Of a stretch of DNA of 64,000 bases, positions 1-12,180 are shown piece by piece. Positions within the stretch are counted from its first letter, which is position 1, and each line of letters starts with the position of its first letter. The position numbers and the translations under genes are program-made. A model generated the notes under the pieces. That model was not told where the DNA came from, ran no database searches, and saw only the letters and a program-made list of their open reading frames with translations. The stretch covers positions 117,429,173 through 117,493,172 of the forward strand of contig OW240915.1 in assembly GCA_933207985.1 (NCBI GenBank), read 5' to 3'. Origin of the DNA: Pelobates cultripes. Taxonomy: Eukaryota; Chordata; Amphibia; Anura; Pelobatidae.

Positions 1-186
1 TTTGTATATACTTTCTTTCACGTTACCCCTTAACCCCTTCCCCACACTACCCCCAACTCCCAGGCTACAAGCTACTGTTCTAAGACTGCCCAACGGGCGG
101 CACGCTGATCAACCACTACCTACCAAGTTGCCCACTGTGGAAATAACAAGTCCACAAACGAGCTATCTCTACCATAACTCTATAAC

Positions 187-3100
187 ATGAGAATATATTC
201 ACATAATAGTAGGGGGTTGAATACACCCCACAAAAGACGCATGGTACTAGAGGAGGCTAGAAAGAATAAAGCAGATATCATCTGCCTTCAAGAAACACAC
301 TTTGTCACCTCCAAGGTGCCAAAATTTGGCATAAAGGACTACCCCCACCAATACCATGCCACCCACTCCTCAAAATCGAAAGGAGTATCGATCCTTCTTC
401 ACGCTTCCCTAACTATAGAAATCTTACGAGTTAAAATAGACAGTCAGGGGAGATATGTGATGCTTCATTGCCTACTTAATGGCTCCCCGTATGTTGTAAT
501 TTGCTTCTACAGTCCAAACGTGCACCAACGTAACTTTCTGCATAAGGTATTATCTATGATCCCAGACCACCAAACGGCTGCTACCATACTATGCGGGGAC
601 CTGAACCATCCTTTAGACCCCAATATGGACACCACGCTAAATCCCACAGCCCCTAGGCAGGCAACACTACGAACACAAAGCAAAGCCCTAAATTAACTGC
701 TGGGGGAATACGGACTCTATGACTCATGGAGAATGTACCACCCGACCGAAAAATCTTTCTCATACTATTCGGCAGTACATAAATCTCACTCGAGAATAGA
801 TTTCATCTTTCTTGCAGGCACCCTTTTACCTAAGGTTACTGATAGCAACATTGGGGACATCACCTGGTCGGATCATGCCCCGACCATGGTAGAAATATCT
901 GGAGAATACCAGCAGAGGGGGTGGCCACCTTGGCGCTTAACGACTCACTCTTCCACGACCACACCTTCTCTCAAACACTAACGGATGCCCTGCGCACATA
1001 CTTCCAAACAAATGACACCCCAGACATACACCCAACAACGCTATGGCAAGCCCATAAGGCGGTAATAAGAGGCTTGTTGATCAGTCGAGCGTCCTATGTA
1101 AAGAAAAAAGCCCAAGAGGAATATCTGAATCTGCTGCGCACCCTAAGAGACGCTACTGCGGCAAACATAGTGAACCCTACCCCGCAACAGGCACAGGTAA
1201 TCAAAGACACCACGGCACAACTCAACAACATAGCACTTGCAAAAACTGCACATATCCTACACAAACTAAAACAAACCTCATACTCCCAAGGCAACAGAGC
1301 AGGTAAACACTTGGCAACCTTACTGAGACAAAAACAATCCAATGCCAAAATACCCTACCTACTTACAAACAAAGGAACTAAAATCCACAATCCACAGGAC
1401 ATTAACGACACTATGGCAACCTACTATCACTCACTATACAACCTCAAGGACGATCCAGATTTACACCAACCCACCTCCTCATACATACAGGACTTCCTCC
1501 AGCAAACCACACTACCATCACTTTCAGCCCAACAAAAAAAACTTTACAAAACCCAGTCACGATACAGGAAATCCAACACGCCATCCAATCTCTCCCTCAC
1601 GGGAAATCACCAGGATCTGACGGCCTGACAAATTCCTATTACAAGTCACAGACCGCATCCCTTGTTCCATATCTAGAAAAATCCTTTAACCATATTATCA
1701 CAACCGGCCAGATGCCCCAGGAAATGCTCATGGCGCATGTGGCCACACTGCCAAAGCCAGGCAAACCCCCGACCAAATGCCAGAACCTAAGGTCAATATC
1801 TCTCCTCAACACCGACACTAAACTACTAGCCAAAATATTCTCAAATCGTCTAGCAAACATCATACCGACCATAATACATAAAGACCAGGTAGGCTTTGTC
1901 GGTGGTAGACAGGGGGCAGATGGAACCAGGAAGGTTCTGGACTTGCTCGGAGGGAGCCCAATGTGTACTTCTGTCGCTTGATGCAGAGAAAGCCTTTGAC
2001 AGGCTGCACTGGCCCTTCCTCCGCGCGGTCCTCAACAAATATGGCTTTCCTGAAAACTTCCTAAAACTGGTAGAGGCACTATATTCCAAACCGACTGCGA
2101 AAGTTACGAACGGAGGCTTCATCTCCAAACAATTCAACATAACCAATGGAACGCGGCAAGGATGCCCGCTTTCCCCTCTATTATACATTCTATCCCTGGA
2201 GCCGCTCACACAGCTCATCAGGGACAACCCGAACATACATGGTATCACTAAACAAGGCAAGGAGTACAAACTCACACTGTTTGCGGATGACGTGCTCCTA
2301 ACGTTGGAGCAACCACATATTTCCCTGCCAAACTTTCATTCTGTCCTATCCCAATACAGCAAATGCTCACACTATAAGTTAAATGTGACCAAAACCCAAG
2401 CAATGGGCATAAATATTCCCACTGACACATTAAAGAGCTTAAGCAACTCCTTTAACTATGACTGGAGAACCGACTATCTAAAATTCCTAGGAATTAACAT
2501 CACACAGAAGCCAGCCCTACTATATAAAACAAACTACCAAAAAACATTGTCCGATATAAAAACAGTGTTAACAGGATGGAAAGGTAAATACATCTCGTGG
2601 TCAGGCAGAATAGCTGCGATCAAAATGATTGTTTTACCGAAACTACAATATTTATTCAGAACACTGCCAATAAAACTACCCCCCCGTTTCCTTCAGGAAG
2701 CACAACAAACGCTAATGGAATTTATATGGGACAAGCACAAACCACGGGTAGCAAAAAGCACATTATACCTGCCGCGGGAGAAAGGGGGGATGGGTGTACC
2801 CAACCTAGATAGCTACTACCATGCAGCCATACTGAGTCCACTTTTAGCAGCATGCCACAGAACTTACCCAACTCCATGGGAAGAGATAGAGACATACCAT
2901 GCAAACAACATCCCCATAACAATATTGGCATGACTCCCAAAAACCCACAGACCACCGACGAGCGTGATGCTCCCAGTCACAGCGCTAACACTGCACTTTT
3001 GCGACACACACTGCCGTAAAATGGGCTGGACAGGTAAAATATCACAAGCCATGCCCCTAAAAACACTACAATACATAATCCCCAATTTCAACCACGCATT

Positions 3101-3995
3101 GTGGCATGACTATGGCATCACGCATCTATATCACCTCATACAAGGTCAGGAACTTAGAAGTTTCAAGGATATACAAGACTCCTACCACCTCAACGCACAG
3201 GTCTCCTTTTCCTATTTACAAATAAAATCCTGGTTCCACAAGCAAACTGTGAATGGGTCTGGAAATGTACAGGAACCACAGCTGACGGCGGTAGAAAAAA
3301 TATGCCTACGCCTCTCCCCAAAAAACTAATCTCTGAAATCTATCAATCAATACACACACACAATGGCCATACAAAATTCTCTTTCACAACTGCATGGGAG
3401 AAAGATTTCACATATAACCTAACTCCGCAGCAGTGGAAAGACATTTTAAGGCGCACAACTCCCTCTCTAAATGTGCCTCACATATGGAGCTCTCTCGCAA
3501 AATCCTATACCGGTGGGATTTAGTGCCCACTCGCATTAAAGCGGCGCACCCCCAAGCATCTGACGTATGCTGGAGATGCCAGCAGCATAAAGGCACGATG
3601 CTCCATATTTGGTGGACCTGTCCCATCCTAACTCCATTCTGGGACGTAGTCTCCACCATAATTCAAGAGAGCACAAAAACTATACTACCCAAGACACCTG
3701 AAACATACCTCCTCCAACTATTTCCAAAAAGGATGAGGTGGAAGCAAAAATACTTAACATATCAACTACTCATGGCAGCCCTTACGGTAATTAGTAGGCA
3801 CTGGAAATCACCTCTACCACTGCCAACCACCGAACTCACACAATTATTAGAAACCACAAGGCTATATGAAATAGCGGCCAGCCGAACCTCCCTTCCAAAG
3901 AAGGTCTGGCAAGAGGCATGGGAAGAGTGGCACCAATATATGGAGCGCAACAATCCCCCCCCACCCCACAAAATGAACGGGAATGCAGATGGCTA
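187..3995 (+). pseudogene. LINE ORF2: AP endonuclease + reverse transcriptase, frameshifted
   Basis: ORF2 protein of an L1/Tx1 LINE, which nicks target DNA and primes reverse transcription there. The start at 187 opens the endonuclease: MRIYSHNSRGLNTPHKRR, then IICLQETHF, CGDLNHPLD, SRIDFIF and WSDHAPT, the usual Mg-binding and catalytic blocks of the AP nuclease fold (187-890). The RT spans about 1710-2930 with LPKPGKP, LRSISLLN, LDAEKAFDRLHW, GTRQGCPLSPLL and the catalytic FADD (about 2280). A C-terminal C-x2-C-x8-H-x4-C knuckle lies at about 3565-3630 (VCWRCQQHKGTMLHIWWTCP). The frame shifts near 696, 920, 1620, 1975, 2933 and 3330-3430, with in-frame stops, so this is a pseudogene. Order and motifs are clear; the exact clade (Tx1 versus L1) is inferred. 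Confidence 0.88.
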
Positions 3996-4487
3996 GGACA
4001 TGTATCTGCTAACCGACAGCTGTGTTCCTAATGCGTGCACCAATGTACAAAAATGTACAAACATGTAAAAATACGATACTAAAAAAGGTCAATGCAAGTC
4101 ACCTCACGCCTGGGAGCGACACCTACTTCCCCGTTACCACCTCCCCCCCCCTCCCCCTGTTATTTCTATAACTGTTTTTTCACCTTCTCCCAGTGGTATC
4201 CTAGATAGGAAATATCCAAATCACCAATGCCATACCTAAAGAAAGCATGACCTAATTTGTTGAACTACGTAAACTAATGTAATGGAAACTGTGTACTCAA
4301 TCTGTATACTGCAAAACGTACAAGCATTACTGACAACGAGGCACCAACGGGTGTGCCCATACCAAAGTACAAAGTATATGTATGTATGCCACTGTTTTCT
4401 AACTATTGTCCTTTTCTCCCACCCCTTCTTCTTTCTGTACCCCCCAAAAGATCAATAAAAATTGTCAAAGTAAAAAAAAAAAAAAAA
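3996..4487 (+). other. LINE 3' UTR with polyadenylation signal and poly(A)
   Basis: Non-coding tail of the LINE. It has a C-rich patch near 4130-4160, AATAAA at 4454-4459 and sixteen A residues at 4472-4487, which mark the 3' insertion boundary. Confidence 0.8.
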
Positions 4488-5106
4488 TGGATATTACATG
4501 GCCAAAATATGAAGGCTTAAGTGTCTATTATTCATGAAAATGCCTGTAGTATCAAAAGGCTATTTAAAGTGCTCAGTGTTCAGGTGTGATAAACATCTTT
4601 AATAAAGAAGATCCTAGACAGGAATGAGAAAAATATGCAAAAAATATAAGTCTAGTGTATTTTATAATTCTGGTGTCCTAAATATTAGAAAGTGTAAAAG
4701 AAAACAAAATCTTACAAAAAAAGTGAAAACAAGGTATTATATTATAAATTTTCTAGACATGATGTATGAAAAATTATGCAATACAAAGTGTGTAAAAAGT
4801 GTGAAGTTATGATATATTAATGATAACTGAAACTTAGATAATTCTACTTAAAAATATATATCAAACAATGTATCAAAAAAATAATGTCATTTTATCCCAT
4901 ATATTGACACAGACTGCATGTACCTAAATTACATATAAATATTCAAATGGAAAAACTATATATTCTAATTTAAAAAAAAAAATTACAAATACAATTCAAT
5001 CTGATAACGCTATCCAAGGATCAAATGAGGACTATTTGCTAAATAATAGTCATAAAGAATAACACAATATGTAGTTAAACATCATGAATGTCCCCAATAA
5101 TCAATC
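4488..5106. other. AT-rich stretch without recognisable gene
   Basis: Very AT-rich DNA between the LINE poly(A) and the Penelope fragment. Only a 62-codon chance frame is present (4624-4812). It may include 3' flanking sequence of PLE4, which ends its frame at 5107 on the other strand, but no arm or ribozyme core is visible. Confidence 0.5.
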
Positions 5107-5943
5107 TCATAGGAATGCCACAAAAGAGCATTTTTCATTGAGACCTTTTGGGGACAATGTTCCTAATTGGTAAATCCAATAAGCTTCCCTCTGCAAAAGT
5201 AATTTGGCTCTGTCACCACCACGGATTGGCTTTGGGACATGCTCAATTGCTATGCATCTTAGTGAAGAAAGTTGGTGTTGAAACTCTAGAAAATGTCTGG
5301 CCACAGGTTTGTCCGACTTGCCATCACGATAGGCAAGCTGGATACTAGATCTGTGGCCCCTGATTCTCTCACAGAGAGCGGTCTCTGTTTTACCAACATA
5401 GTTCAATCCACATGGGCATGTAAGTTTATAGATTACATAATCAGTCCGACAATGTATTCGTTGTCGGATTTTATAAACTTGTCCTGTATAGGGGTGTGTA
5501 AAGGTTTTGGATGGAATGAGATGACCACACGTCACACACCCCAAACACCTCACACACCCGACACTGGAATTGCCCATCTTTTTTTTGTCATAACAATGTC
5601 GTGGATCGGTCTTCACGAGTAGATCCCTTAGGTTTTTGTTTCTTCGGTAGCAGAGCATGGGTGTTTGTTGAAAAATCTCTGGAAGTGTAGGGTCAAGCTC
5701 CAATGCATGCCAATGTTTTTTGATAGTAGTGTTCAATTCTGAACTCGCCGTGTTCAATAGTGTTAAAAATCTACATCTAGTTGTAGCGACCTTAGATTCA
5801 ACCTGTGAGTTTAAACCAGGCACTTGTTTGGCTTTGGACAGAGCCTTATCGAGAACCATTCGGGGATATCCCCTTGCTTGAAATTTCTCGTACATATGAG
5901 CCAGTTGTTGTGCACACTTATCCCCCAGTGAGTTATTTCTCAA
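5107..5943 (-). pseudogene. Penelope-like element fragment: GIY-YIG endonuclease C-terminus (PLE4)
   Basis: An open frame of 278 codons matching the C-terminal third of Penelope RT-endonuclease proteins. It begins in the linker after the RT (YEKFQARGYPRMVLDKALSK), has the cysteine cluster VRCLGCVTCGHLIP, then the GIY-YIG-type nuclease with VIYKLTCPCGLNYVGKT and the RIRGHRSSI helix, and ends NEKCSFVAFL. The closest relative in this window is PLE3 (52332-53194), which has the same cysteine cluster and nuclease layout. The RT domain is absent, so this is a fragment. The frame itself is undamaged. Confidence 0.85.
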
Positions 5944-6105
5944 AACTCGTAAAAAACTGTGAGTAGGGCAACGATTGCTTTAGATGTTTAGGATGAAAGC
6001 TGTCAAAGTGCAATAGGGTGTTCCGGTTTCCTTCTACTTTCTACAATTGAGCCACCAGAGCACCAGGTAAAACATTTACCTGTATATATATATATATATA
6101 TATAT
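5944..6105. other. Short non-coding flank and (TA)n run
   Basis: Sequence upstream of the PLE4 fragment, ending in a (TA)n tract at about 6081-6106. The Ngaro-derived sequence begins directly after the TA run. Confidence 0.5.
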
Positions 6106-6225
6106 ATTGTTGGCCTCGCGGGACCACTAGCCTATGGATTAAGACCAGAAATTATATTCCTAATTGGACCACGTAACCTAGGACCAGTACAACTCTAAAA
6201 ATAGAAAGTAGTGGGTTCTGGCGTA
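6106..6225 (-). mobile_element. Ngaro-type element 5' UTR fragment, distal piece
   Basis: This piece is the reverse complement of 62040-62165 in the Ngaro element on the right of the window (shared stretches include AGAACCCACTA and CATAGGCTAGTGGTCCCG). It continues on the far side of ERV1 at 13335-14397, so ERV1 inserted into this Ngaro copy. Only the 5' untranslated part is present; no coding sequence remains. Confidence 0.8.
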
Positions 6226-6229
6226 GTAC

Positions 6230-6859
6230 TGATTTAGATACCAAAGAAAACTTTGATTATTTGTCTATCTACTCCTTTCTAAATTGATTGTGCGCATGTC
6301 TTCTGGAAGTAAATCACACATTGCAGGTTTATGAAGAACGCCAGAGTGGCCTTTATTCCAGGGGGTGCAATTCCCTTTTAAAGCAGAAATACGTCATGTG
6401 CAGAGTCACAGTTAACATACAGTATACATTCATCAATTGGTTAACAGTCTAAGGGGTCTTGTCTAAACCCCCCCTACAGGATGTAGTGTCGTCATTACAG
6501 ACTTCTCCCACTCACATTCCAGCTCCATCTTGGTTACACGATGGGAGGGGGGGAAGTGAGTAGTAGTTACTTTAACAGTGATTCTCTATTTTGTTAGCTG
6601 TTACTTTGCACAAAGGAAGTGGGGGAGAAGTTTAATAAAGGAAGATGTTCTTTTAACAGAGGAATTTTGTTACATGAGGCTTGCTCGATGGGAAGGGGGA
6701 GGCTAGCAGGATGGGAGGAATTTGCAGAGAAAATAGTGACTGAACACATTGTGGGGGGGGAGGGAATATTTACTCTAGCAGCCAGTTTTAACATAGTGAA
6801 CACAGAATAAATAGACATTAGTAAATAGCCATTTTATTTTAATTCTTCTGTCCATAACA
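6230..6859 (-). repeat. ERV1 3' LTR
   Basis: About 630 bp, near-identical to 12698-13330. It starts TGTTATGGACAG and ends CTAAATCA when read on the minus strand. A TTTAAAAGGG box followed by an AATAAA-type signal (about 6330-6390, minus strand) is a plausible promoter and polyadenylation pair. It lacks a short stretch present in the other LTR (near 12786-12795). Confidence 0.92.
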
Positions 6860-6872
6860 GTCCCCCCTTAAA
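6860..6872 (-). promoter_or_regulatory. ERV1 polypurine tract
   Basis: Directly upstream of the 3' LTR on the minus strand lies AAGGGGGGAC, a purine run in the position where plus-strand DNA synthesis is primed in retroviruses. Confidence 0.7.
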
Positions 6873-7067
6873 ATGACTATTTCACTAACAACTACTATCT
6901 CTAACTCTAATACTGTCCCTATAGAAAAATAACAAAAGGCTATCTTGCACATCTGTCTGAACAGGCCTCGAACACTTCACTGCGCGGGTAACCCGTTGCA
7001 GCTTGTCCACTACTTCTTCTCGCGACAGACTTATGCTCGTAGAGACAGACGCTATCCCTGAATGTCC

Positions 7068-7640
7068 TTAAGAGGAAGTAGCTGTTGATTTAATGCGGTA
7101 GGACTGTAAGAGTGTATGTGGTGTATCACGGTCTATGTCGTCAATCTCTTGGTGAAGGAAGGTCTGGTCGATTGTCTGATCAACTGTCTTTTGTAGGCAT
7201 TTCTTAAGACATGGTAACACACAACAAACAAGAAGAGTGAGGATGATTATCGTTATTAAAATGGCAACACCTATTTGGGCCAGAGCACCTTGCCATCCAG
7301 TCATCCATCCAAACCATCTTTCCCATGGATCTGTGGCCCCAGAATTTCGTTTCAGCTCGTTTTACAAGCTCTTTAACTTTTCTATTGCAAAAGTTACCTT
7401 ACCATTAGGGTCTGTATTATCTGGAATATAGGTACAGCATGTTATGGTGTCTGGGAGTATTTTACATACTCTCCCTTTTCCTGCCAAAATCATCTCTAAG
7501 CTTATTCTATTCTGGAAGGTCATCTGCGAGGTAGCTTGTAACCGCCCTATCCCACCATATATCCCATAACAAGTATAGTTCCCTGGATATATAGTAATGC
7601 CTTCGTCTGGGCATAATATTTTTAGTAATGATTGGTATTA
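7068..7640 (-). pseudogene. ERV1 envelope TM subunit, one in-frame stop
   Basis: The C-terminal part of a retroviral envelope. Reading leftwards from about 7640 there is a QNR heptad-like motif, then a cysteine-rich loop of form C-x8-CC followed by TYIPDN (about 7425-7470), then a stop codon at 7362-7364. The same frame resumes with a short ectodomain stalk, a membrane span (IGVAILITIIILTLLVCCVL) and a cytoplasmic tail ending at 7068. Known retroviral TM proteins have a C-x6/7-CC loop at this place. The surface subunit could not be followed upstream. With the stop and no intact surface subunit the gene is non-functional. Confidence 0.75.
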
Positions 7641-8110
7641 AGTTTCCATGACTCGCATGCTGACCGCTTAGGTTTAAATACAGTGTAGAGACTTAAAATG
7701 CATACTTCATATCCGGAGGAAGGTTCAGGGATACAGTACCTGGGTGAGGCCTCGCTCCTCCGCAGACATAGCATTTAGACTTGTTATGTTTAGTAGCATT
7801 GTATTTCATCCATTCAAGTCACAAGTTAGTGTCAGAGAAACCTGTCTCTACAGCCCTAGTATCCTCAAATATGGGATGACTACCATGTCTTTTAAAGTCC
7901 TAATGTGTGGTTTGAGGGGATTAACAGTCATGTGTGGCACCTACCCATTCAGGTGAGTCATACATGTCCTGTAAGAAAAAGGTCTCCTGTTTATTGTATA
8001 AACCTCTTCCCTTCCAATTCAGATTTTATTAGCTGTAATGCTTGGGAGAATAGATTCAAACTTAGTTTCTTACCTTAAAATCATTTGGTACCCCCCTTGA
8101 CACCCCTATA

Positions 8111-8112
<2 letters not shown>

Positions 8113-8152
<40 letters not shown>

Positions 8153-8164
8153 ATATATATATGT

Positions 8165-8192
<28 letters not shown>
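8113..8192. repeat. (TA)n microsatellite inside ERV1
   Basis: TA dinucleotide tract with a few TATG interruptions, lying between the env and integrase remnants. Confidence 0.9.
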
Positions 8193-8195
<3 letters not shown>

Positions 8196-8751
8196 TGGGA
8201 AAAAACACCCTTTATATGGGTACTCCTTTTTGTCCTGAAGCATGAATGTGGTGTATCATGAGTACCATGGGCATTGTCATGTATTATGTGTATGGACGTA
8301 ATAACCTTGGCTAGGGCACATTTACTTATTCTTATTCTTAGAAATATTGTCTCATGCTACCCTAGTACTGGCAGATTCAGATCATTTAAACATTCAATAT
8401 TAATATCACCACAAACTCAAGATAAGCAGATGATCCTGAAGAAGCTTTGACTGTGCGTAGGCACCTCAGACGTGAGGGCTGCAGGGTAAGGAGTATGTCT
8501 GTTTCTCTTTAGTTTCACAAGGTCCCCTTTTGGGGTATTCGGCTTTCCATCGATGGCAGGTGGTCAGGCATTATTGTGGCCATCAAAACACCCACTTGTT
8601 GATATTTATTTATTTATTTTCAACAAGTATCTTTGTTCTCTAAGAATGGAGTTTCAAAAAGGGTTGTCAAGATCAACAAATGCTACTTCACATGATGCAG
8701 AGGCAGGCTTGATTCTGGAATGATGAATCCACGGGGTGATCTCTGTAACTT

Positions 8752-9042
8752 TCACGGTGCACTACTCAGCATGTGGTCTTGGTTATCACTTTGGTGGCTG
8801 GATAGGCCTCTGGCCATCCTGAAAACATGTCTGCTATAATTAGTGCATATTTGAACCAGCCACTCTTTGGTATTCTGGATGTAGTCAACTTGACTCCAGT
8901 GCAAGAGATAATGAGGTTTGGCTAGATGCTTGGGGCTTTCCTCCAATCTTCCTGAGTTGCCCTTGGCACAAATGGCACAAGATTTACAGTAACTGTTGGT
9001 CAGAGAGGCAATTCCTGGTACTTCAGAGTATTTATTGATCAA
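8752..9042 (-). pseudogene. ERV1 integrase fragment
   Basis: A 96-codon frame with the second half of an integrase zinc finger (CKSCAICAKGN) followed by the start of the catalytic core (HWSQVDYIQ, with the first catalytic Asp). The order finger then core matches retroviral integrases. The frame ends before the remaining catalytic residues, and the sequence downstream is degraded. Confidence 0.72.
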
Positions 9043-9339
9043 AAGAGTTCATGAGGGTTCTGGACAGATGCTCCGTAGGCCCACTGGACCACTGCTGAGT
9101 ATATATTCTTGGGTAAGCAGAACTTGAGATTGTTGAAGTACAGCCTGTCTTTAAGGGTTGCCCCTTTCTGTTTCCAGCTTGTGTTTTTTTTTTTTTTTTC
9201 TTTCCAGGGTTAGTAGCTGCTTGTTATTCCTTCGGGAGCTTGATGTCTGTGGGTAGGATCTTACATGGTGAATATGGGAGTTTCTTCAGCAGACACTTTT
9301 CTGTCTACTTCCCTTAGTGTACTTACAACTTCTTGAACA

Positions 9340-9450
9340 ACTTGGTCAGCCAGAGAGTTGCCACATGCTTCCTCTGAGTTCAGTCTTCCTTCAGAGATCT
9401 TGCATGCTGTGATGGGAGCCTATAGCTCAGCTTCTTGTGCAGACATTGTT
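9340..9450 (-). pseudogene. ERV1 RNase H remnant
   Basis: On the minus strand the motif SAQEAEL (9423-9443) is followed by a stop and then, after a shortened spacer, GNSLADQ (9342-9362). These are the Glu-containing and Asp-containing blocks of gammaretrovirus-type RNase H. The spacing is much shorter than in intact enzymes, so internal sequence has been lost. Confidence 0.6.
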
Positions 9451-9796
9451 GAGGTGAGATACTTGGTCCACTGTAGTGACAGCAAATCCGGAACAGATCA
9501 TAAGGAAAAGGCTAAAAAAAATAATAGTCAGTGTCTTATCATTTCCCCCCCTGGGAAGTGGCAGAAGAGTGGCCAGGTAAATAGAGTATCATCCCTGCAG
9601 GGTGACACTATCCTGCACAGAATTTGTCCATCACAAGGAGAGGTGGGATATTGCATGGAAAGTCTCAGGGAACCAGGGCACCATTCACACCAGAGCCTTA
9701 ACCTGTTAGGGAATAGTAAGAGCTTGGACAGGCTTTGGGGCCTGTATAATTCAGGTAAAGGTATTGGGGGAACTAGCTAGGACCCTTGCCTCTTGG

Positions 9797-10048
9797 TCAG
9801 GTTTCACTGTGTGGAACAAAATAAATAATAAGGTGATAGGGGCCTGCAAGTGGGGGAAGGACATCTGCACCTAGCAGATTAATTGGACAGGTGGAGGCAA
9901 CCACAAAGCAAGGCTTAGTTAACAGGCTACTCCAAGGAGAGCCATGTACACTTGTGCAGGAGACAACAATTTTAGACAGGAATGAGGAGTCAGGCAGGCC
10001 TTGCTTGCTACAAATAGATGTCATGTGGCCTGCTATACAAGGCTGCAT
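9797..10048 (-). pseudogene. ERV1 protease C-terminal remnant
   Basis: An 83-codon frame containing CPINLLGADVLPPL, matching the conserved PxxLLGRDxL block at the end of retroviral proteases. The protease active-site triad is not seen, and the RT that should follow is missing before the RNase H remnant, so pol carries a large deletion here. Confidence 0.55.
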
Positions 10049-10996
10049 GTAGCCGTTGGGTATGGGCCTTATTATGTACTAAAACCTAAGTTAAAAGAAA
10101 ATTTGGGACAACCTGAAGTGATACTTCTCCACAGATGCTAACTCATCGTTGATGACATTGTTAATACAGGTAGCCTGATCAGCCAATTTATCTTAGGCTT
10201 AAACAAGTCACACCATGTAGTGGAATGGGTCATTAGGATTCGGGCAATTCTACAGTAAAAGGGCATAGTAAGGATGGACGCGATGTTACTTTAGGAGTAG
10301 GCGTGGCTGTGGATAGGGGGAAATCAGCCTTATCCATTCCCATATATTATTCCTTTTGTCTTCAGTATATCCAAACCATGTGTATGTCCAGGCGTTGCAA
10401 TATACATTAATCCATTATCAGTCATGATATTAAAATCTCATTCTCATGAATTAAATCAAAGATTTTAAATCAACCTCAGAAGCAACAAAGAATAAATCTA
10501 TTGTTTTTTCCTTCTGTAAAATGATTGGAGTTACTGTATAATAGCATACAACCAATATAACATACATAAAAACAATGAAAAAACAATAAAAAAACAGTAC
10601 AGACTAACAAGTTAGTAAACAAACAAACACATATCTCTATTATTGTGCTGGTTTTAACTCTAGAATCAAATATCTGCAAGATCTTAAATAATGTGCACCA
10701 AACACAAATAACTTTTAGTAGTTATATTCTGCCTTTGAGTGGCTCAGTAGTTGAGGCAATTGGCAGTGGCTCAGGCGTCTGTATTGCTCTTTCACACTGA
10801 GTTATAGGGGGGAAAAGGAGGGGGTCAAATCTGCACTTCTCTCCCTGCGTCTAACAAGTCAGTGTAACCCCTTCATGTCTGGATACCTCTTTACTTTATC
10901 TAAGAATAAAGCAACTTCCTTCAAAGTACTTTTTTCTCTAGCAATTACAATTGCAGTTGAATCTAGATCTTGACATTTTTTTCACAAATTCATTAA

Positions 10997-11543
10997 TTAA
11001 CTGATCCTCAGGAAAATTACCAATAAGTCTATATCCATTTGAGTCGGCAGCCATGTTTTAAATAGTCTATTCCTTTGTTCGTCATTTAGGCTATATTTGG
11101 CCAAATTTGACTCAAACACCTCAGCATTAGTAAATGCATCCACTGACATGTCATAAACTGGAATACATTTCACAATTGTCATTAATTCTTCATGGATTTT
11201 CAAATTAAGTTTTACAGCTCTGTTACTTTGTTACACTGTTCATTTAAATCTGATTTGTCTTCTGTTAACATATTCAAATTTATTTCTTTATCTGCTGATT
11301 CTAAATTTCCTTGACCTACATCTCGTTTACAAATCAGTGCATTGTAAGTACAGACTAGTTTCATAACATTTCTAATCTTTTGTTTTTTTGTTTTATTTTA
11401 TTAACAAACAATTTCTTGGCAATTTCACTATTGGCAATTTCACATTGTGTGTATAAAGATTGCCACAATACAGCATCTGAATAGCTGCTATTACATGCAA
11501 ACTGCAATGTACTTTTCTCTGCATTATCATTTATGAATTCCAC
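10997..11543 (-). pseudogene. ERV1 gag-like remnants
   Basis: Two short minus-strand frames (10997-11203 and 11361-11543) lie where gag should be. The first includes LNDEQRNRLFKTWLP, which resembles a capsid-type helix, but no major homology region or zinc knuckle could be read. The assignment rests mainly on position between the leader and the protease remnant. Confidence 0.35.
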
Positions 11544-12090
11544 AATTCATTTGTTCCAACAAAATCTAACTTTCCTTGTTTGCTTTCCTTATTCCAATAT
11601 GCCAATAACCTCTTACTTAACAACATATACAAGATTACACAAAGTTCCTAACTAGGATAATTGTCCAGCAAATATCCCAGCAGCTGGAAGATTTCCCTCA
11701 CATTCCTCACTGAGTTTTACAAGCATTTCACCCATTCACCCCCTCTGTAGCCAATACTCATAGCAGTCAGAGCAAGAGAAAGCAACCAGGATGGAGGGGG
11801 GGGGGGGGAGAAGACTTGCAAGCACAAAGTTTTTTAACCATGTGATTGCCTAAGCACAGCTCTCCTTAGGACAAAAGATAGAATAGGAGAGTGACGATAC
11901 AGATTGTATAGATTACAATTCACACATACCCAAAAAGACATATACATGCAAAAGCACAATATACATGCCAAAGCACAAAGTCCTTAAAATAAATGTTGGC
12001 TAATAACTCAAATCACACACACAGAAACACTCAAGCACATATACAACAACTTAACTCTTTGTTAATTTTTTATTATTATTTCAACAAACA

Positions 12091-12180
12091 GATGTGCCAG
12101 GTTATCGTCTATCCTGATCTGATACGCCAGGATATCGTCTATCCTGATCTGATACGCCAGGATATCGTCTATCCTGATCG
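12091..12180. repeat. Three 30-bp tandem repeats in ERV1 leader
   Basis: Three head-to-tail 30-bp units (12091-12120, 12121-12150, 12151-12180), nearly identical, each with TATCGTCTATCCTGATC. They lie in the untranslated leader of ERV1, about 500 bp inside the 5' LTR. Confidence 0.9.

Larger units (their letters stand above)
1..4487 (+). mobile_element. L1/Tx1-clade non-LTR retrotransposon, 3' part
   Basis: A LINE running rightwards and cut on the left by the window edge. In order it holds the end of an upstream frame (about 2-190), an ORF2 with an AP-type endonuclease then a reverse transcriptase and a C-terminal CCHC-like knuckle (187-3995), a short 3' UTR, an AATAAA at 4454-4459 and a poly(A) run at 4472-4487. 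This order and the poly(A) tail are those of the L1/Tx1 superfamily, common in frogs. ORF2 is broken by several frameshifts, so the copy is dead. No target duplication can be assigned because the 5' end is not in view. Confidence 0.9.

Noticed and set aside
9358..9780. 140-codon plus-strand frame
   Set aside because: Lies antisense to the ERV1 RNase H remnant and has no recognisable domain.
12091..12180. Possible CRISPR-like array
   Set aside because: Three contiguous repeats with no spacers, in a vertebrate retroviral leader.
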